This document shows, piece after piece, positions 42,081 through 54,024 of a DNA stretch of 64,000 nucleotides. The DNA is from Corythucha ciliata (lineage: Eukaryota > Arthropoda > Insecta > Hemiptera > Tingidae). The stretch covers positions 11,470,001 through 11,534,000 of the forward strand of contig CM075943.1 of the NCBI GenBank assembly GCA_038030265.1, written 5' to 3'. Position numbers and translations under genes: made by a program. How positions within the stretch are numbered: the first letter of the stretch is position 1; every line of letters starts with the position of its first letter. Below the pieces are notes generated by a model that saw only the letters and a program-made list of their open reading frames with translations, did no database searches and was not told where the DNA came from.

Positions 42081-43136
42081 GGGGGCTTATTCTGTAAAAC
42101 ATCGAAGCTTTTACACGTTGCCTAGAAAGCAATGTTGCTATGGCAGAACTGTTGAAATCTGTTTGTTGCCTTTCCTCATTGCAATTTTAGAGAATACCGA
42201 TTTAGCATCATTGGAAATCGACTTCGGAATAATAACCATAGAATTATACTGGAGGAGACCAAGCCATTAAATATGCACTGAAAGAAAATAAACTACGCAT
42301 TTGAACGTCTGTAAATTCAAATTAAAATTACCTTTATTGCTATCAAATAATAAATTATATGGAATTGCCAACAGCTTGTTATTCATATCGTTAAGGGAGA
42401 GTTCACATATGTAAATAAGGCAGCAATGAGGATCATATCACGGAGCACGTCTAAACGTGCGGTTTCTTTAGTCTATAGCGGGGGCGTACTATGAATCCTC
42501 ACGCCCAAATAGCCACGAAGAATCAAGCACTAGAAGCTAGAATCTACCCGAGTAATGTGGGAAATCAGCAGCGTGGCTCTTCACGACGATTGAGAGGCGA
42601 GGATCGAGGAAAATTCCCGAAGATGAGTGCGAACAATTGATGAGAATGCCATGAATGAAAATGCGGACATGCTGATGTCTAAACAATTCACGACAGGACT
42701 AGCGGCTTTCTCGACCACACAACACTCTCATCTGAGACTTCGAGCTAGAATACTTCTCGCTGTGGGCTGATCCTCCACAAGCTGCTGCGCCTGAAGTCAG
42801 AATGGCGAAGATCAGCAACGCGAGCTGAGAAAATAAACTTTCGACGTTCTTATCCCATGACAGACATGAATAAAAAAGCTAGCCCGAGGAAACATAAAAT
42901 TCACAATGATAACGGGGTTTGATAAAGATGAAAGCAACACTGCAATCGAATTTGTCGATATAGCAACAGAGTCTGGTGGTGCTTCTATAATAACCTACTA
43001 AAGAAATACTCCTTAGCAATGTTGCTTCAAATTCATTGTTTCTAAAATTGCAGAATGCCGAATAGCAACGTTTCTTTGATGGATAGCAACATTGCAATCG
43101 AAATTTGATTGCTATCGTGTTAGAGAATAAGGCCCC
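42081..43136. mobile_element. Family E element (GGGGCTTATTCT ends), ~1.06 kb
   Basis: GGGGGCTTATTCTGTAAAACATC and GTGTTAGAGAATAAGGCCCC are inverted ends, with AGCAATGTTGCT motifs repeated near both (42130, 43016, 43082). Positions 42400-42860 look unique and GC-richer but have no transposase frame I can recognise. Confidence 0.5.
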
Positions 43137-43156
43137 AGGGCTTGTGAACGGGGCCC

Positions 43157-43429
43157 TAAAACGCTCAAATCGATTAAGAAATACTTTATTTATTTTTTAA
43201 AAATATTTGTTATTAGTTTTTGATTTTTTCATTTTTTCCGCTGTGTTTGAGATAGTTGGGAGCGCGGATGTTTTTAGCGCAAGGCGACCACCTATAGGGG
43301 CCCGGCTTGCAATAAAATCATCCCAAAAAATAACCATTCAGAAGTCAAATGGGGAGTTTTTACGATTCAAGGTCCGTTCCATAGAGATTGGACACGGCAA
43401 CGTCGCCATAGAAATCCCACCACCACCGG
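43157..43429. other. No gene seen
   Basis: A short AT-rich stretch between two elements. Its end supplies the target copy ACCACCGG at 43422-43429. Confidence 0.4.
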
Positions 43430-45252
43430 CAGGGGCGTAGGTACCATAACGAAGAGCCCCATAAAATCTCCAAAAATGAGCGTTTCACGTTGAAGTTAGG
43501 TCAAGCAGATTTTCTGGACTTAAAGCAGCCCGAAAAGGTCCGAGTACGTCCAGCTTTTTCCTTGGACTTCAGACCCAACGCAGTAGTGTACCGAGGTACG
43601 GGGGGGGGGTCGCCCCGGACCCTCTATCAGACAAAAATCTGTAATATTCGTGGCTATAGATGCTAAAAAGCGCTGATTCGTGGTCTCGCGATGCAACTTC
43701 CAGACTAAAATTAAGGAAAAAATCAACGCAAAAGTGTTGTATTTGGGCAAAACCCGCGGTTAAAGTTGAGAAATCACGCTATAATATTGACAAATAAAAG
43801 ACGCTTTCAGGTTAAAATTGGACAAAAATGGCAAATTCACAACTGAAATGGCCTAAAATCGCCCCTTCGCGTATGCCAAAGGGAATAGGATGCTGAATGG
43901 CCGCAAAATCACCACAAAACGATATTTCACAGCTGAAATTGGGAAAAATCGCTAATTTGCAATTTGCAGATATGAAGTGGTAAAAAACGTTAATTCACGG
44001 ATGCAAAACGAAGAAAACTACTAATTCGCGGCAAAAATTGAAAAAATCACCAATTAACGCAGCTAAAATTAAGAAAAACGTTAGTTTCTAGCTCAAATTG
44101 GGGAAAAGTGGACTGGTCCGAGAACGCTGCCTTCAGGTACTCCCTCTGATCAGGGGCGTAGGTACGTGGGTGATAGATCCTGGGGGGGGGGGGGGTTTCG
44201 CCCCGGACAATCTGTCAGACAAAAATCTGTAATATTCGTGGCTATAACTGCTAAAAAGCGCTGATGCGCGGTCTCGCGATGCAACTTCCAGACTAAAAAC
44301 ACGCTATAATATTGACAAATAAGAGACGCTTTCAGGTTAAATTGGACAAAAATGGCAAATTCACACTGAAATGGCGTAAAAACGCCCATTCGCGTATGAA
44401 AAAGTGAATAGGATGCTGAATGGCCGGAAAATTAGCACACAAGGCTATTTCACAGCTGAAATTGGGAAAAATCGCTAATTTGCAATTTGCAGATATAAAG
44501 TTGTGGAAAAACGTTAATTCGCGGATACAAAATGAAGAAAATCACTAATTCGCGGAAAAAATTGAAAAAAATCACCTATCAACGCAGCTAAAATTAAGAA
44601 AAACGTTAATTTCCAGTTCAAATTGGGGAAAAGTGCTAATTCTCAGTTGAAAATGGAAAAAATTGCAGCTTAAATTCGTGAAAAGTCCCCCTATTTTGCG
44701 GCTAATATTGAGGAAAACACTTAAGAAAAACGTTAATTTCCAGCTAAAACTGAGAAAAATGGTAATCCCCTGGTAAAAAAATTTAAAAAATCGGTAACAT
44801 GCTGCCAAAATTGAGGAAACGGAGGACCAATACGACGAACGAGGACGGAATTGAGGACGATATCCAAACCCGACGATGCCAAAACTCGTGGAAAATTAAG
44901 AAACATCGCTCACAGGATAAAACCGATAATTTGCTGCTAAAGTTGAGAAAATGCGCAAATTCATGGCTATGGGAGGGAGTGGGGGCAAAACCGCTAATCT
45001 GCGGCTGAAATTGAGAAGAGCGACACACTCGGCCAAAATTGAGAAAAGCGCTAATTTGCGGGCAGAGTTCAAAAATCGTCCTTAACTGAGACATTGAGGC
45101 TATGATGAGGCCAGCAAGATATCCAGATTCAAGAGTGTGCTTGCTGGGTGGAATGATGACTAAAATGTGAAATTACCCCCCTCCCCTCACCCATACGAGA
45201 TTTCAATCTGATCCCCCCCCCTCCCCAGGACAAATTCCAACCTACGCCACTG
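43430..45252. mobile_element. 1.8-kb hAT-like non-autonomous element with S1 repeats inside
   Basis: CAGGGGCGTAGGTACC at the left and GGTTGG...CCTACGCCACTG (reverse complement CAGTGGCGTAGG) at the right are hAT-type ends. The flanks ACCACCGG (43422-43429) and TCCACCGG (45253-45260) differ at one base, as expected for an old 8-bp hAT duplication. Inside, 43597-44100 and about 44190-44640 are tandem copies (CAGACAAAAATCTGTAATATTCGTGGC). The second is preceded by another CAGGGGCGTAGGTAC end at 44151, so the 5' part is duplicated. The remainder is S1 repeat units. No transposase is present. Confidence 0.7.
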
Positions 45253-45359
45253 TCCACCGGTCGATGGTCGAGCCCTCGAGCGATGGAGTGTTAGACAAAA
45301 ATGGCCAAATTTAAAATTGGATGGAACCACGAAGATAGCAAAGAAAATTGCTATTTCCC

Positions 45360-45950
45360 GAATATTCAGCCAAAAAACTTCCAATTTCGCTGATCTTTAG
45401 CTCCCAAGTGTTGGCATTTTGCCGCTAACTTCAGAGTTGGAGCGCTGTCGTGGGCGGCTAAACCGGGTTTCATAATCACGAAAAAGAAGCCAGAAACTTG
45501 CGTTTCGCGAAAATAAAGACCAGGAAATTGCAATTTTACGTGAGTAAAGAGCAGAAACTTGCAACTTCCCGAATATTCAACCAGGGATTTTTTAATTTTG
45601 CTCAAACTTGCATCAATCACAAATACTCAACTCTAAAGGCGTCTTAAATGTTACAATTACATGCCTATTCGTCATGCCTAGTCATGTCCGGTTGGCCCAT
45701 GTGCGAGCCTATTAAAAGAAGGGCACAGAAAAATATAGTCCAAGAACTTGCAGTTTCGCGAAAATTAAGACGAGAAACATCCATTTTTGAGAATAATTAC
45801 AATTTAGTCCCAAATTCACGAAAATAAAGACAAGACAATTTCAATTTCGAGTTACCAAAACTACAATTTAAACCTGAAACTTCAAATTCCCCAATATTCA
45901 GTCAGAAAACTTCCAATTTTGGGGATAAATATTCAGGTGCCAAATGTTGC
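45360..45950. repeat. Degenerate ~30-bp repeat block S2 (GAAACTTGCAATTTCGCGAAAATAAAGAC)
   Basis: Units of GAAACTTGCAATTTCGCG followed by AATATTCAG or AAAATAAAGAC recur with irregular spacing. The same family is found at 48650-49470 and 56930-57880. Confidence 0.8.
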
Positions 45951-46545
45951 AAATTTTGTGGCCAACGTCAGCTGTCGTGGGGATCTAAAACCCCCCAACG
46001 TCATTCGCATACATCACTAAAAGCCGAGATTCTTTTTTCCGCCCGGTTCATTCTGTTGTTACTTGTTACCGCAAGAATTGTAGGAAACAGTCAGTGGGGG
46101 GGGGGGCGCATGGGGCGGCAAAATTAAATTAGCCCCGGGGCGGCGGAAAACAAGATCCGGGCCTGACTGCACTAGTGTAGAAAACCATGTCGTCTCATTG
46201 ACTTATTTTTTAAAAAAGGAACGAATAAAGCGCAGATGATTTTCTTCAAAAGTGTAGCACTCGTGAAACAATTGATCCGTTCCATTGTTTTGCTAGTGCT
46301 GCACTAGTGTAGAAAATCATGTGATTTTATTGACCTATTTTGACAATTTTAATGAAACCAGATAGTCCAGTAAAATAAGGTGTGGAAGGTGGCAATAATT
46401 GGTGGTGTCGCAGTTTCTAAGATACAGATCGTTGAATGTAGGATAAATTTTCAAATTCACAAATGATACTGATGCAACCCTTCAGCATCCTTTTAATCTT
46501 GGGGCCAGTCCGCGGGAAAGAGTTATGAAAAAGTGCTTTCGCTGC
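45951..46545. other. No gene; a local direct repeat
   Basis: TGCACTAGTGTAGAAAACCATGTCGTCTCATTGACTTATTTT near 46167 is repeated as TGCACTAGTGTAGAAAATCATGTGATTTTATTGACCTATTTT near 46298. A G run lies near 46095. No coding signal is seen. Confidence 0.5.
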
Positions 46546-47060
46546 TAATAAATAATAAAAAATAGAAATAAAGCGAATTCGCAGATAAAATGGGGAAAAT
46601 TACTAAAGTCTCCAGGACAAAATTAAGTTAAGGCAGTCAAATGTAGCTAAACTTGAGAAGGAGTGCTAATTCAAGGCTAAAATTGAGAATGAGCGCTCAT
46701 TCGCAGATAACATAGATAAAAATGCTAATTCGTGGAAAAGCCGCTAATACGCGGAAGAAATTGTTTAAAAGCGGTAAAAATTAAGAAATAATTCGTGGCC
46801 AAAAATTGATGAAAACCCATGATTCACGGGTAAAATTGATTGAAAAAAAAAACAACAACAACAACCTAATTTGAGGATGTATTTGCGAAAATCCGCTCAT
46901 ACGTGGCCGAAATAGAAAAACCGCCAAGTCTCATTTAAAATGGATATAAAATGCTAAATTCGCAGCTAAATTAAGAAAAGCGCTAATTCACGGGCAATGT
47001 GAGAAAAGCGCCATTTCGCATGGCGCATTATAAAAGTTAAAAAAAAACGCTAACACCTAA
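46546..47060 (+). repeat. S1 repeat block
   Basis: Units such as GCTAATTCAAGGCTAAAATTGAGAATGAG and AAGCGCTAATTCACGGG repeat on the plus strand. Ends of a containing element were not identified. Confidence 0.75.
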
Positions 47061-48640
47061 TTAAATAAAATTAATTCTAATAATTGTTGAGCATCAAAAG
47101 CCGAAATATAGCGCTCATGACCCATTCAAAAAGCAATTTCATAGAGTCGGTTCGTTCTAAAACCAATTCAGCGGTGATGGCTCCCTGAAAAGGCAGAATT
47201 GCACGGCGCTGGGCTACCTGAAAAAATGAATTTCGCGGTATTGGCACATCGACAACCATTTTCGCGAGGAAAAAAAAAGTTTTTTCGTTGCTTATTCGCT
47301 GCTAAATAAATTCCAATATCCCAAGGTATAAGTATTATGCGTGTAAAGCCTTCCTTAAATATTATATAAAGCCTTGTCTGACGTTCATTTTCTGCTTCGC
47401 CAGACCCGTCAGAAACTTGTTGCGCCAAGTCAACCCCATCCCCTTCATTTTCCACCATCATCACCTTTACAGAGTTCTCACCCACCCCTCTCCTATAATT
47501 TTCCACCACAAATGAAATCCTTTTACAAACAAAGGTCGTGTGAATCGGAGTGGGAGTGCGCAGGGTTGATGGGTAAACTAACCCTTTTGTTTTCCCCCAA
47601 ACACCGCCGCCGCCGGAGAGAGGACGCGAAAAGGAAACAGGCGCGGGAGCAATATGAAATGACGGAATCTAATTAATGCTACGGGAATATACACCGAGCA
47701 ATGTAAACAAAATGTTTCGTCGTGATGAGAGCGGGAGGTGGCCAATGTGTTTGCACACATGTCCCGTCTTATTTTTAAAAAAAAATCATAGCTGCTTCCT
47801 ACATTATGTTTGTATACTAGGCCAAATCGAAAGCTTTTTAAGGCGTTTGAAATGAAATCTTTGAAAGGTTCCCTAATCGCGAGAAATCATTATTAACTCC
47901 TACAATTCCCCCCTTTCTCTTTTTTTCCTGGTCGAAAAAATGTTTTAAAAGAATCGTGTTCTTTTGGAATTCTAATTTGTAAAACGGCGGATCCTTCCCA
48001 CTCTTCGCTCACGAGTTTCTTTATCGATTGAAAAGAGAGAGAACGAGGGAGTGAGAGAGTGTGAGAGAAAAAAAGGAAAAACGTTCCTAAAGCTGAAAAA
48101 GAGATGAGTCAAGTTTTTATTAACGTCAGCCAGTTCCTTAATTTAAATGATGGTGCGAGTTCAGCCGTGAAGAAACAAACCTGATTTCCCTATTCCTCGG
48201 TGGTTTTTTTTTTCGCTTAAAACAAAACCCTTACCTGTCTAATTCATCTCCGCATCATAAAATGGCGAGTGGGAAGGGAGCATGAAGAGTCTCTCAGAAT
48301 TTTCCTTATTAGCTACTACCAAAATCTTAATCTTCCGGCGTTAAAAATTTAAAGATACAACCACACGCATCATGATTAAAAATTAAACATTTCTTATGTA
48401 TAATTTATTGTAACTATAATATGTGTACTAGCACTTCATTCATCACACAATCCAAAACTCGCAATTAACTAAATTAAGTCCTGAAACTACACTACATCGC
48501 GAATTTTCAGCCTCTACTGAAGCAAAATGTTGCAAATTTTCTCTGGTGGTGGGAGGGGGGGAGCGTTGTAACCCAATGAAACCACGCCATCTGTCTTGGA
48601 TGGCTAGCCCGAGGTCTGAGCACCCCCCCCCCTCCAAATT
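47061..48640. other. No gene seen
   Basis: Polypyrimidine-rich and GAGA-rich stretches (for example 48034-48080, GAGAGAGAACGAGGGAGTGAGAG) could be regulatory, but nothing specific is recognisable. Frames up to 113 codons lack domains. Confidence 0.4.
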
Positions 48641-48649
48641 GAAAACTTC

Positions 48650-49470
48650 AAATTTCACGGATATTTAGGTCTGAAACTTGCAATTTCTATGAAATTAAGG
48701 CCCGTAACTTGTAATTTTGCTGACATTGAAACTTGCGTTAGTTCAAGAATCAAGACATGAAACTTGAATTTTCGCAAAAATTAATACCTGAGACATGCAA
48801 TTTCGCGGGTATTCAGTCAGAAAACTTGTAATTTGTAGAACCCGAACTTACAAACTCAATTATTAATTTTTTATTATTTATGAGCGCATTCAATCAGGGC
48901 CGCGGCCAGCCCAAGATCCGGGCTCACTAAACGAGAAAAAGCCTCACAATTTTGTTATTTCTATCGAATTTAGCCGTGAAACTTGCTTAATTAAATCCAG
49001 AAAAGCCAGCTGCTTGGAAAACCAGAAAACATACAATTTTTCGCGGACATTTCCCTTTTTCTCGAGTCCCACGGTCACCAATAAAAAAAAAAAAAAAAAT
49101 CCCCAAAACTTTTGACCGTGAAATTAAAGACCATCTATTTTGATGAAATAAACTCCAGAAAATAGCAATTTCGCGGATATTTAAACCCTGAACTTGTAAT
49201 TTCGCAGTTTTTGACTCCGAAGGATGTAATTTTCCCGGCTTTAAGCGCTGTCGGAGCCTGTCATCGACGGCGACTGATGAAAAAAAAAAATTTCCGAAAC
49301 TTTCAAATTCGCGAAATTAAGACGTGTAACGTACAGTATCGTGAATTTAAGACAGGAACCTCACAATTTTCACTGATATTTGCCTCCAGTATGTTGAAAT
49401 TCTGCAGTTTTTCGCCGGGGCACACAATCTGCAGTTTCGCGGATATTTAAACCCGAAATTTACCATTTCG
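48650..49470. repeat. S2 repeat block
   Basis: Repeated AACTTGCAATTTCGCGGATATTTA and TTAAGACGTGTAAC-type units with heavy decay. An A run of 17 lies near 49083. The frames here are shadows of the repeat. Confidence 0.7.
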
Positions 49471-49496
49471 ATGTTATTTAGCTCCAAATTATGTAA

Positions 49497-49905
49497 TTGT
49501 AACGTGCGCTATACACAGGGGACAAAGGTGCGCGGGAGACAAAGGTTGCCGGTATGCCGGTCCCGATGTTGCCTACATTACGGTATGGGACAGGGGTCCA
49601 GGCTAAGAGCCCAAAGCTCACTTGAACGGCACGGCAAGTGTCGCAATAGGCAACCTAGTTTCAATTCCCCTCTTACCCAATCCCGAGTTTTGCAGGCGGA
49701 CGAAGTGCCGAAATAAAGGAGTCGATCGCCAGCCTCCGGCTCGAGTGTGTCAGCCGCTCGGTTAGGTCCCTCAGTGTCATTGTGTCCCCCCCCCCCTTGA
49801 AGTTAACTAGTTCTAAGAGGTTTTGGATTGTTTAGTTGAGTTAATAAAGTTTAGCGTGTTAACTCGTGATTTCATTATTTTGTCCTGTCTCCCCTGTAAC
49901 GGTCC
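49497..49905 (+). mobile_element. Possible solo LTR or LTR fragment
   Basis: GC-richer, non-repetitive sequence between S2 and S1 blocks. It begins GTAACGTGCGCTATACACAGGGGAC and ends TCTCCCCTGTAACG, so GTAACG brackets it. AATAAAG occurs at about 49843, as in an LTR R region. No TG...CA boundary or coding sequence confirms this. Confidence 0.3.
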
Positions 49906-50461
49906 CAAAAGTCCAAAAAATCCCCCCCCCTTACATAATTGTGCGCCTATTTCTCTCAATTTTAGCTGCAAATGAGCGTTTTTCATCAATTGCAGCTGTG
50001 AATTAGCTCTTTTGCTAACTTTTGTCCTCGAACAATGAGCGATTTTTTACAATATTAGCTATGAGTAGGAGACTTTTACAATGAATAGCTTTCATTCGGA
50101 GTTTCTGAATGGGATGGATGGATTGAAGGGTAAAAAAAGTTACGAGTTAGAGTTTTACTCAATTTTAGACTCGGAGTGACCATGGCGTAGAAAGAGGGGG
50201 ACAAAGACGGGCAGTTGCCCTCCCCTAGGCTCGATGGCGATGGCTTAGTGAGGCAGTTTTCCACCCCTGTAACATACCGTCGGAATGTACAAATCCTTCA
50301 GGGTCGCCACATTTTGTTAAGTTCACGCTGGCGAAAATAATCATTTCTAGAATTTCGCTCCCTGATCATTTCACACATTTTCGCAGATCTGACTCAACTA
50401 AAAGACAGATTTCTCATAGAGGTACATATAGCATCAAAACCCCAATTTTGCGAATTTTTAA
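49906..50461. other. S1 fragments, no gene
   Basis: 49940-50060 carries minus-strand S1 units (CTCAATTTTAGCTGCAAATGAGCG). 50080-50145 (GAATAGCTTTCATTCGGAGTTTCTGAATGGGATGGATGG) recurs at about 52170-52220. Confidence 0.5.
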
Positions 50462-50680
50462 ACGTATTCCGCCCATTGTGTCCTCAAAAAACATTTTTTG
50501 CGCCTTTGCCTCACTTAAAACCAAACGCTGAAATCTCAATGTCTAAAAAACATCGATTCGCGGATTTGTTTCGCGAAAGCCGTGAGTTTCAGTTGCTGGA
50601 AAATCAATTTCGTAAGGGTCGCCTAATTCAACAATTGTTCAACAAAAATGTTTTTTGAGGACACAATGGGCGGAATACGT
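50462..50680. mobile_element. 219-bp MITE with 38-bp perfect ends, TAA duplication
   Basis: ACGTATTCCGCCCATTGTGTCCTCAAAAAACATTTTT is repeated exactly inverted at the right end. TAA flanks both (50459-50461 and 50681-50683). The perfect ends suggest a young insertion. The interior has no transposase. Confidence 0.85.
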
Positions 50681-50870
50681 TAAAAACTTTTTCATACCAA
50701 AATAGACCATTTCCGCGGGTCTAACTCACTGAAAACCCCAAATGTCTCGAATCATGCGCTTCTCCGACATCTAAAATCGCCAGCTTAGTGATAAAATTAG
50801 CAGTTTTGTACAAAAATAACAATTTCAGTACGAACTAGAACCGCCATTTTTGTGCGGTTTTATGGCGTTT

Positions 50871-50963
50871 TCCATTTGCATAAAATTCAGCTCTGGAGCC
50901 GAGCATTTCCACCCGTCTTCTCCGGTGCCTTATGATATAATTCAGAGAAGACGGGTGGAAATG
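50871..50963. mobile_element. Family C MITE, right arm lost
   Basis: TGGCGTTTTCCATTTGCATAAAATTC begins the left arm. The core TTTCCACCCGTCTTCTCC / AGAGAAGACGGGTGGAAA is complete. The outer right arm is missing beyond AAATGCGGG. Confidence 0.65.
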
Positions 50964-50979
50964 CGGGGGAGGGAGTTTT

Positions 50980-51475
50980 ACCTCAAAACTAAAAATTTCG
51001 TTTGAGTTATCAAAACAGAGTCTTCAGTTTTCACGTAAAATTGTATTTTTGGGGGAAACGTCCGGTTTGGTGTGATATTGTCAGTTTTGGGGTAAAGTAA
51101 TAACTTCAGGGGAGAATATCCACCAGGATAAACTCTTCAGGTTAGGTACGTAACGTGATTTTTTGGGATGATTTTTAAGATTTTGGATGTTTAAACCGTC
51201 AAAATTGTCAGTTTTTGTGGTGAAATATTCGAAAAAAATACATCAGGTTAGGAGTCAAACCATCAGTTTTAGAGTAAAATCTTCCTTTTTCGGTTGTTGA
51301 AAAAAAAAAAGTTATTATCATGGTAAAATAAACATTTTCGGGGGTAAAATATTCAATTTTGAGGTGAAACCGTAAAAGTTCTGGGGCAAAATCGTCAGTT
51401 TTGTAGTGACATCTTTTGAGGTAACACGTCAGATTTGTCGCGAAATCATTCGTTTTGGTGTAATACCGTCTTATC
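50980..51475 (+). repeat. Degenerate repeat block S4 (GTCAGTTTTGGGGTAAAATC)
   Basis: About a dozen units of TCAGTTTTGGGGTGAAATxxTC with 30-40 bp spacing, for example at 51078, 51222, 51260, 51392. Related units are at 24958-25070. Confidence 0.65.
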
Positions 51476-51480
51476 CCTTA

Positions 51481-51614
51481 TAGCGATTTCCATTCAACAC
51501 ACTACACAAGTGTAGTGCAGCGTCCTCTCCATAAACATATCATGTTTCAATTCAGTGAGGACGGGTGGAAAAACTCACACCACACGAGTGTATTGCATTG
51601 CATGGAAAATGCCA
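51481..51614. mobile_element. 134-bp MITE, family B, TTA duplication
   Basis: TAGCGATTTCCATTCAACACACTACACAAGTGTAGTG at the left and GAGTGTATTGCATTGCATGGAAAATGCCA at the right are inverted ends. TTA flanks both (51478-51480 and 51615-51617). The core hairpin includes GAGGACGGGTGGAAA. Confidence 0.8.
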
Positions 51615-51617
51615 TTA

Positions 51618-54020
51618 GACTGCACGAGGTGGGATACAAATGTGTCCCAAGGTGCGTAATTTCTCCCTAACTCACTCGTTTTGTTTTCGGGTTTGATTCT
51701 GATCGGGAATGATTCTGATTGAACGCTGAACTTTGTACGAGTTGGAAGAGGGCGAGAGAATGATCGTGAAAGAATCGTAAATTCGCAATTTCCGAGTTGG
51801 ATATTTAAAAGCGGGCTTAGCTTTTTCGGGTTGGTGACGGTGATGGAGGAGGAAAGGTCACCAACGCTGTTCAGGAGAAACTAATTTGTCATTCTGTTAG
51901 AGGGTGTTGGACCATGACAGCTATCAAAGTGACAGGGTTTTAAATTTTTTAGGATTTTCACGAGTGTAAAACTCTGTAGTTGACAATGTTTTTGTTTTAC
52001 GACTTGAAATTCCTGCATTTTGTGGACGAAACAAAAAACTCGTGCATAAAAACGTGTTGAATAATAAATAAAATGTCATTATAGGCAGAAAAAAGAGATA
52101 AATTCGTTAAAAGAAACGATTGAAGCGATAAGTACCTTGATAAAATCCCTTGATCGATAGCCAAACATGAATAGCTTTCAATCGGAGCAATTCGGAGCTT
52201 CTGGATGGGATGGATGGGTTAAAGGAAAAAAAAGCAACAGAATAAAAAAAAAACTCCACCCCTCATTCACCCTGTTTACACGAAGTCTAACCTATTTCCC
52301 CGTAACAAATTTATATAAACGTTTGGTGTATATCAATCTCTCCCCCGCAGGTGTTTCAGAGAACCATCCATGCGTTATTATTTTAGATTTGCGCTAAATG
52401 AGCCTTTGTTCTCCTTTCCTTCTATCATCACCATCATCATCCTTCATGTGCATATGTGCGGCACAAAACTGCCGTCTAGCACGTGGAGAGATGAACGACA
52501 TAGGCCCGCCGTTTTATTGTAGCAGTTGTTAGTTTGCTGGCGAGAGTGAGAAGCAGGGACATTTTGTAGTTTCCCTCGTCCGTTTCAGTGTGATTTTTAG
52601 TACATTGTAAAGCCGATTGAACAAAAAAAAGCGATAAAAACAAGAAAAAAAACTTGCGTTATTGCGCCGTAAAATACCGCGCAAACCAGCTCGTTTTATA
52701 TGTGAAATGACTCAGGATTTGCTGTTCGGCGTGTACTTAAAAGACGCGTGTTTTAGTAGTGTTTATCGGTATAATACTCGGTACTCTTATAGCATCTTTT
52801 GTATTTTGTTGTAATTCGACGAGTCCCTTCTACACGAGCGTAGCCTTATAAAAGCATTTAGATTGAATCCACTTCCTTTTGTGAACAGTTCGATGAGGAA
52901 TTAGTGACCTTTTTGTGGATCTGAAGGACCACCAAATCCCTGCCCTCCTCATCAATCAAGATACACAAGCTCCAAAGTTTTCAGAGTGATTTAGGCGGTC
53001 ACCCCCCCCCTCACCACACCCTGCACCTCAATCCTTTCTCGGTGGCGGCAGAATGAATATTCTCGCAGTGAAGAGGAACTCTTAGGACTGTCCGACCCGG
53101 GGAGTGAAATCGTTAAAATAAGGGGTATAATAAGAGGCTCTCACCCAGAATGACCGTTCCTTTCTTTTTCCCCGTCCCCTCTACAGAGTTCAGCAGAAAT
53201 TTGTTAAATGTTACTGAGAGTGTAAACACAGAAGGGAGGGGGGAAATGCCTAAAAGACGTCGCAAAAAAAAATCTTAGCTGAATAAAAAACAGGGATTTG
53301 TTCAGAAACTATGGCGTCCCTCTATAGTGAAACAGCTCCGAAATGAATTTTCCTGTTCGTTGATCACTACACGCCTCAACAGGTCTTAACATCTTTTGAA
53401 TTCATTCACACCCTTGCCACTAAATTCAAGGACGCACTATTTATTCACGGAGTAGAGCGTTCATCAATGCTCAGAGGGGTGTCTTTCTGGGTGGCGGGGA
53501 GCTTTCCTCCGCAGCGCTAACTTTACTATAGCATTTGACCTCAGAATCGAATTAGATACTATGTATTTACCGCAAATTTGATTATATTTAACTTTGAAAA
53601 ATGACTTAATGGTTCCAAAATGGCGCCCCATTCATTTGTAGAAGGCTCCGGAGTGCGGTTCAGCAGCCTCTGTCCAGGCTTTCACAGCCCTTAAGAGACC
53701 ACTCGGTCTTGGCCAAAGTTTGCAAATCGGACGGATCCACGTACCCTAGAGTCTCAACACGGGAAATCCGGTAATCCTGAGATGGGTTTTTGATCAGACG
53801 AGCTGTTGAATGGGTTCTCACAATGATTCCACAGTTTTTGGCTGCTGCGGCACGTTTGGGGCTCTATTGGGACGCACACGGCCAGATCATGGTGGAGGAC
53901 TATACCGGGGCTGCATAGCCCAGGGTGGCAAAATTTGAGAAATATTATCAGGCGAGGGAGAGTGATAACAGACGAATCGAACCAGAAGAAGAAGGAGATG
54001 AAGATGAATAGAAAAAAAAT
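51618..54020. other. No gene seen
   Basis: Mixed sequence with a C run near 53002 and A-rich stretches. 52500-52620 (GGCGAGAGTGAGAAGCAGG, then TTTCAGTGTG) has the look of a 5' UTR but no coding frame follows. A repeated GAATAGCTTTCAATCGGAG motif occurs at 52169. Confidence 0.4.
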
Positions 54021-54024
54021 ATGT

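Larger units (their letters stand above)
41866..43156. mobile_element. Family A element expanded by nested insertions
   Basis: GGGTCCCGTTCACAAACC at the left and GGCTTGTGAACGGGGCCC at the right are the family A ends, flanked by TA. The left arm continues as in the short copies (CGCAACCAAACCATTCCCTCGCAAAATGAAGCATTTTGATAAGTTGCAT-type). It is then broken by a family B MITE (41952-42065) and a family E element (42081-43136), so a ~130-bp element became 1.3 kb. Confidence 0.65.
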
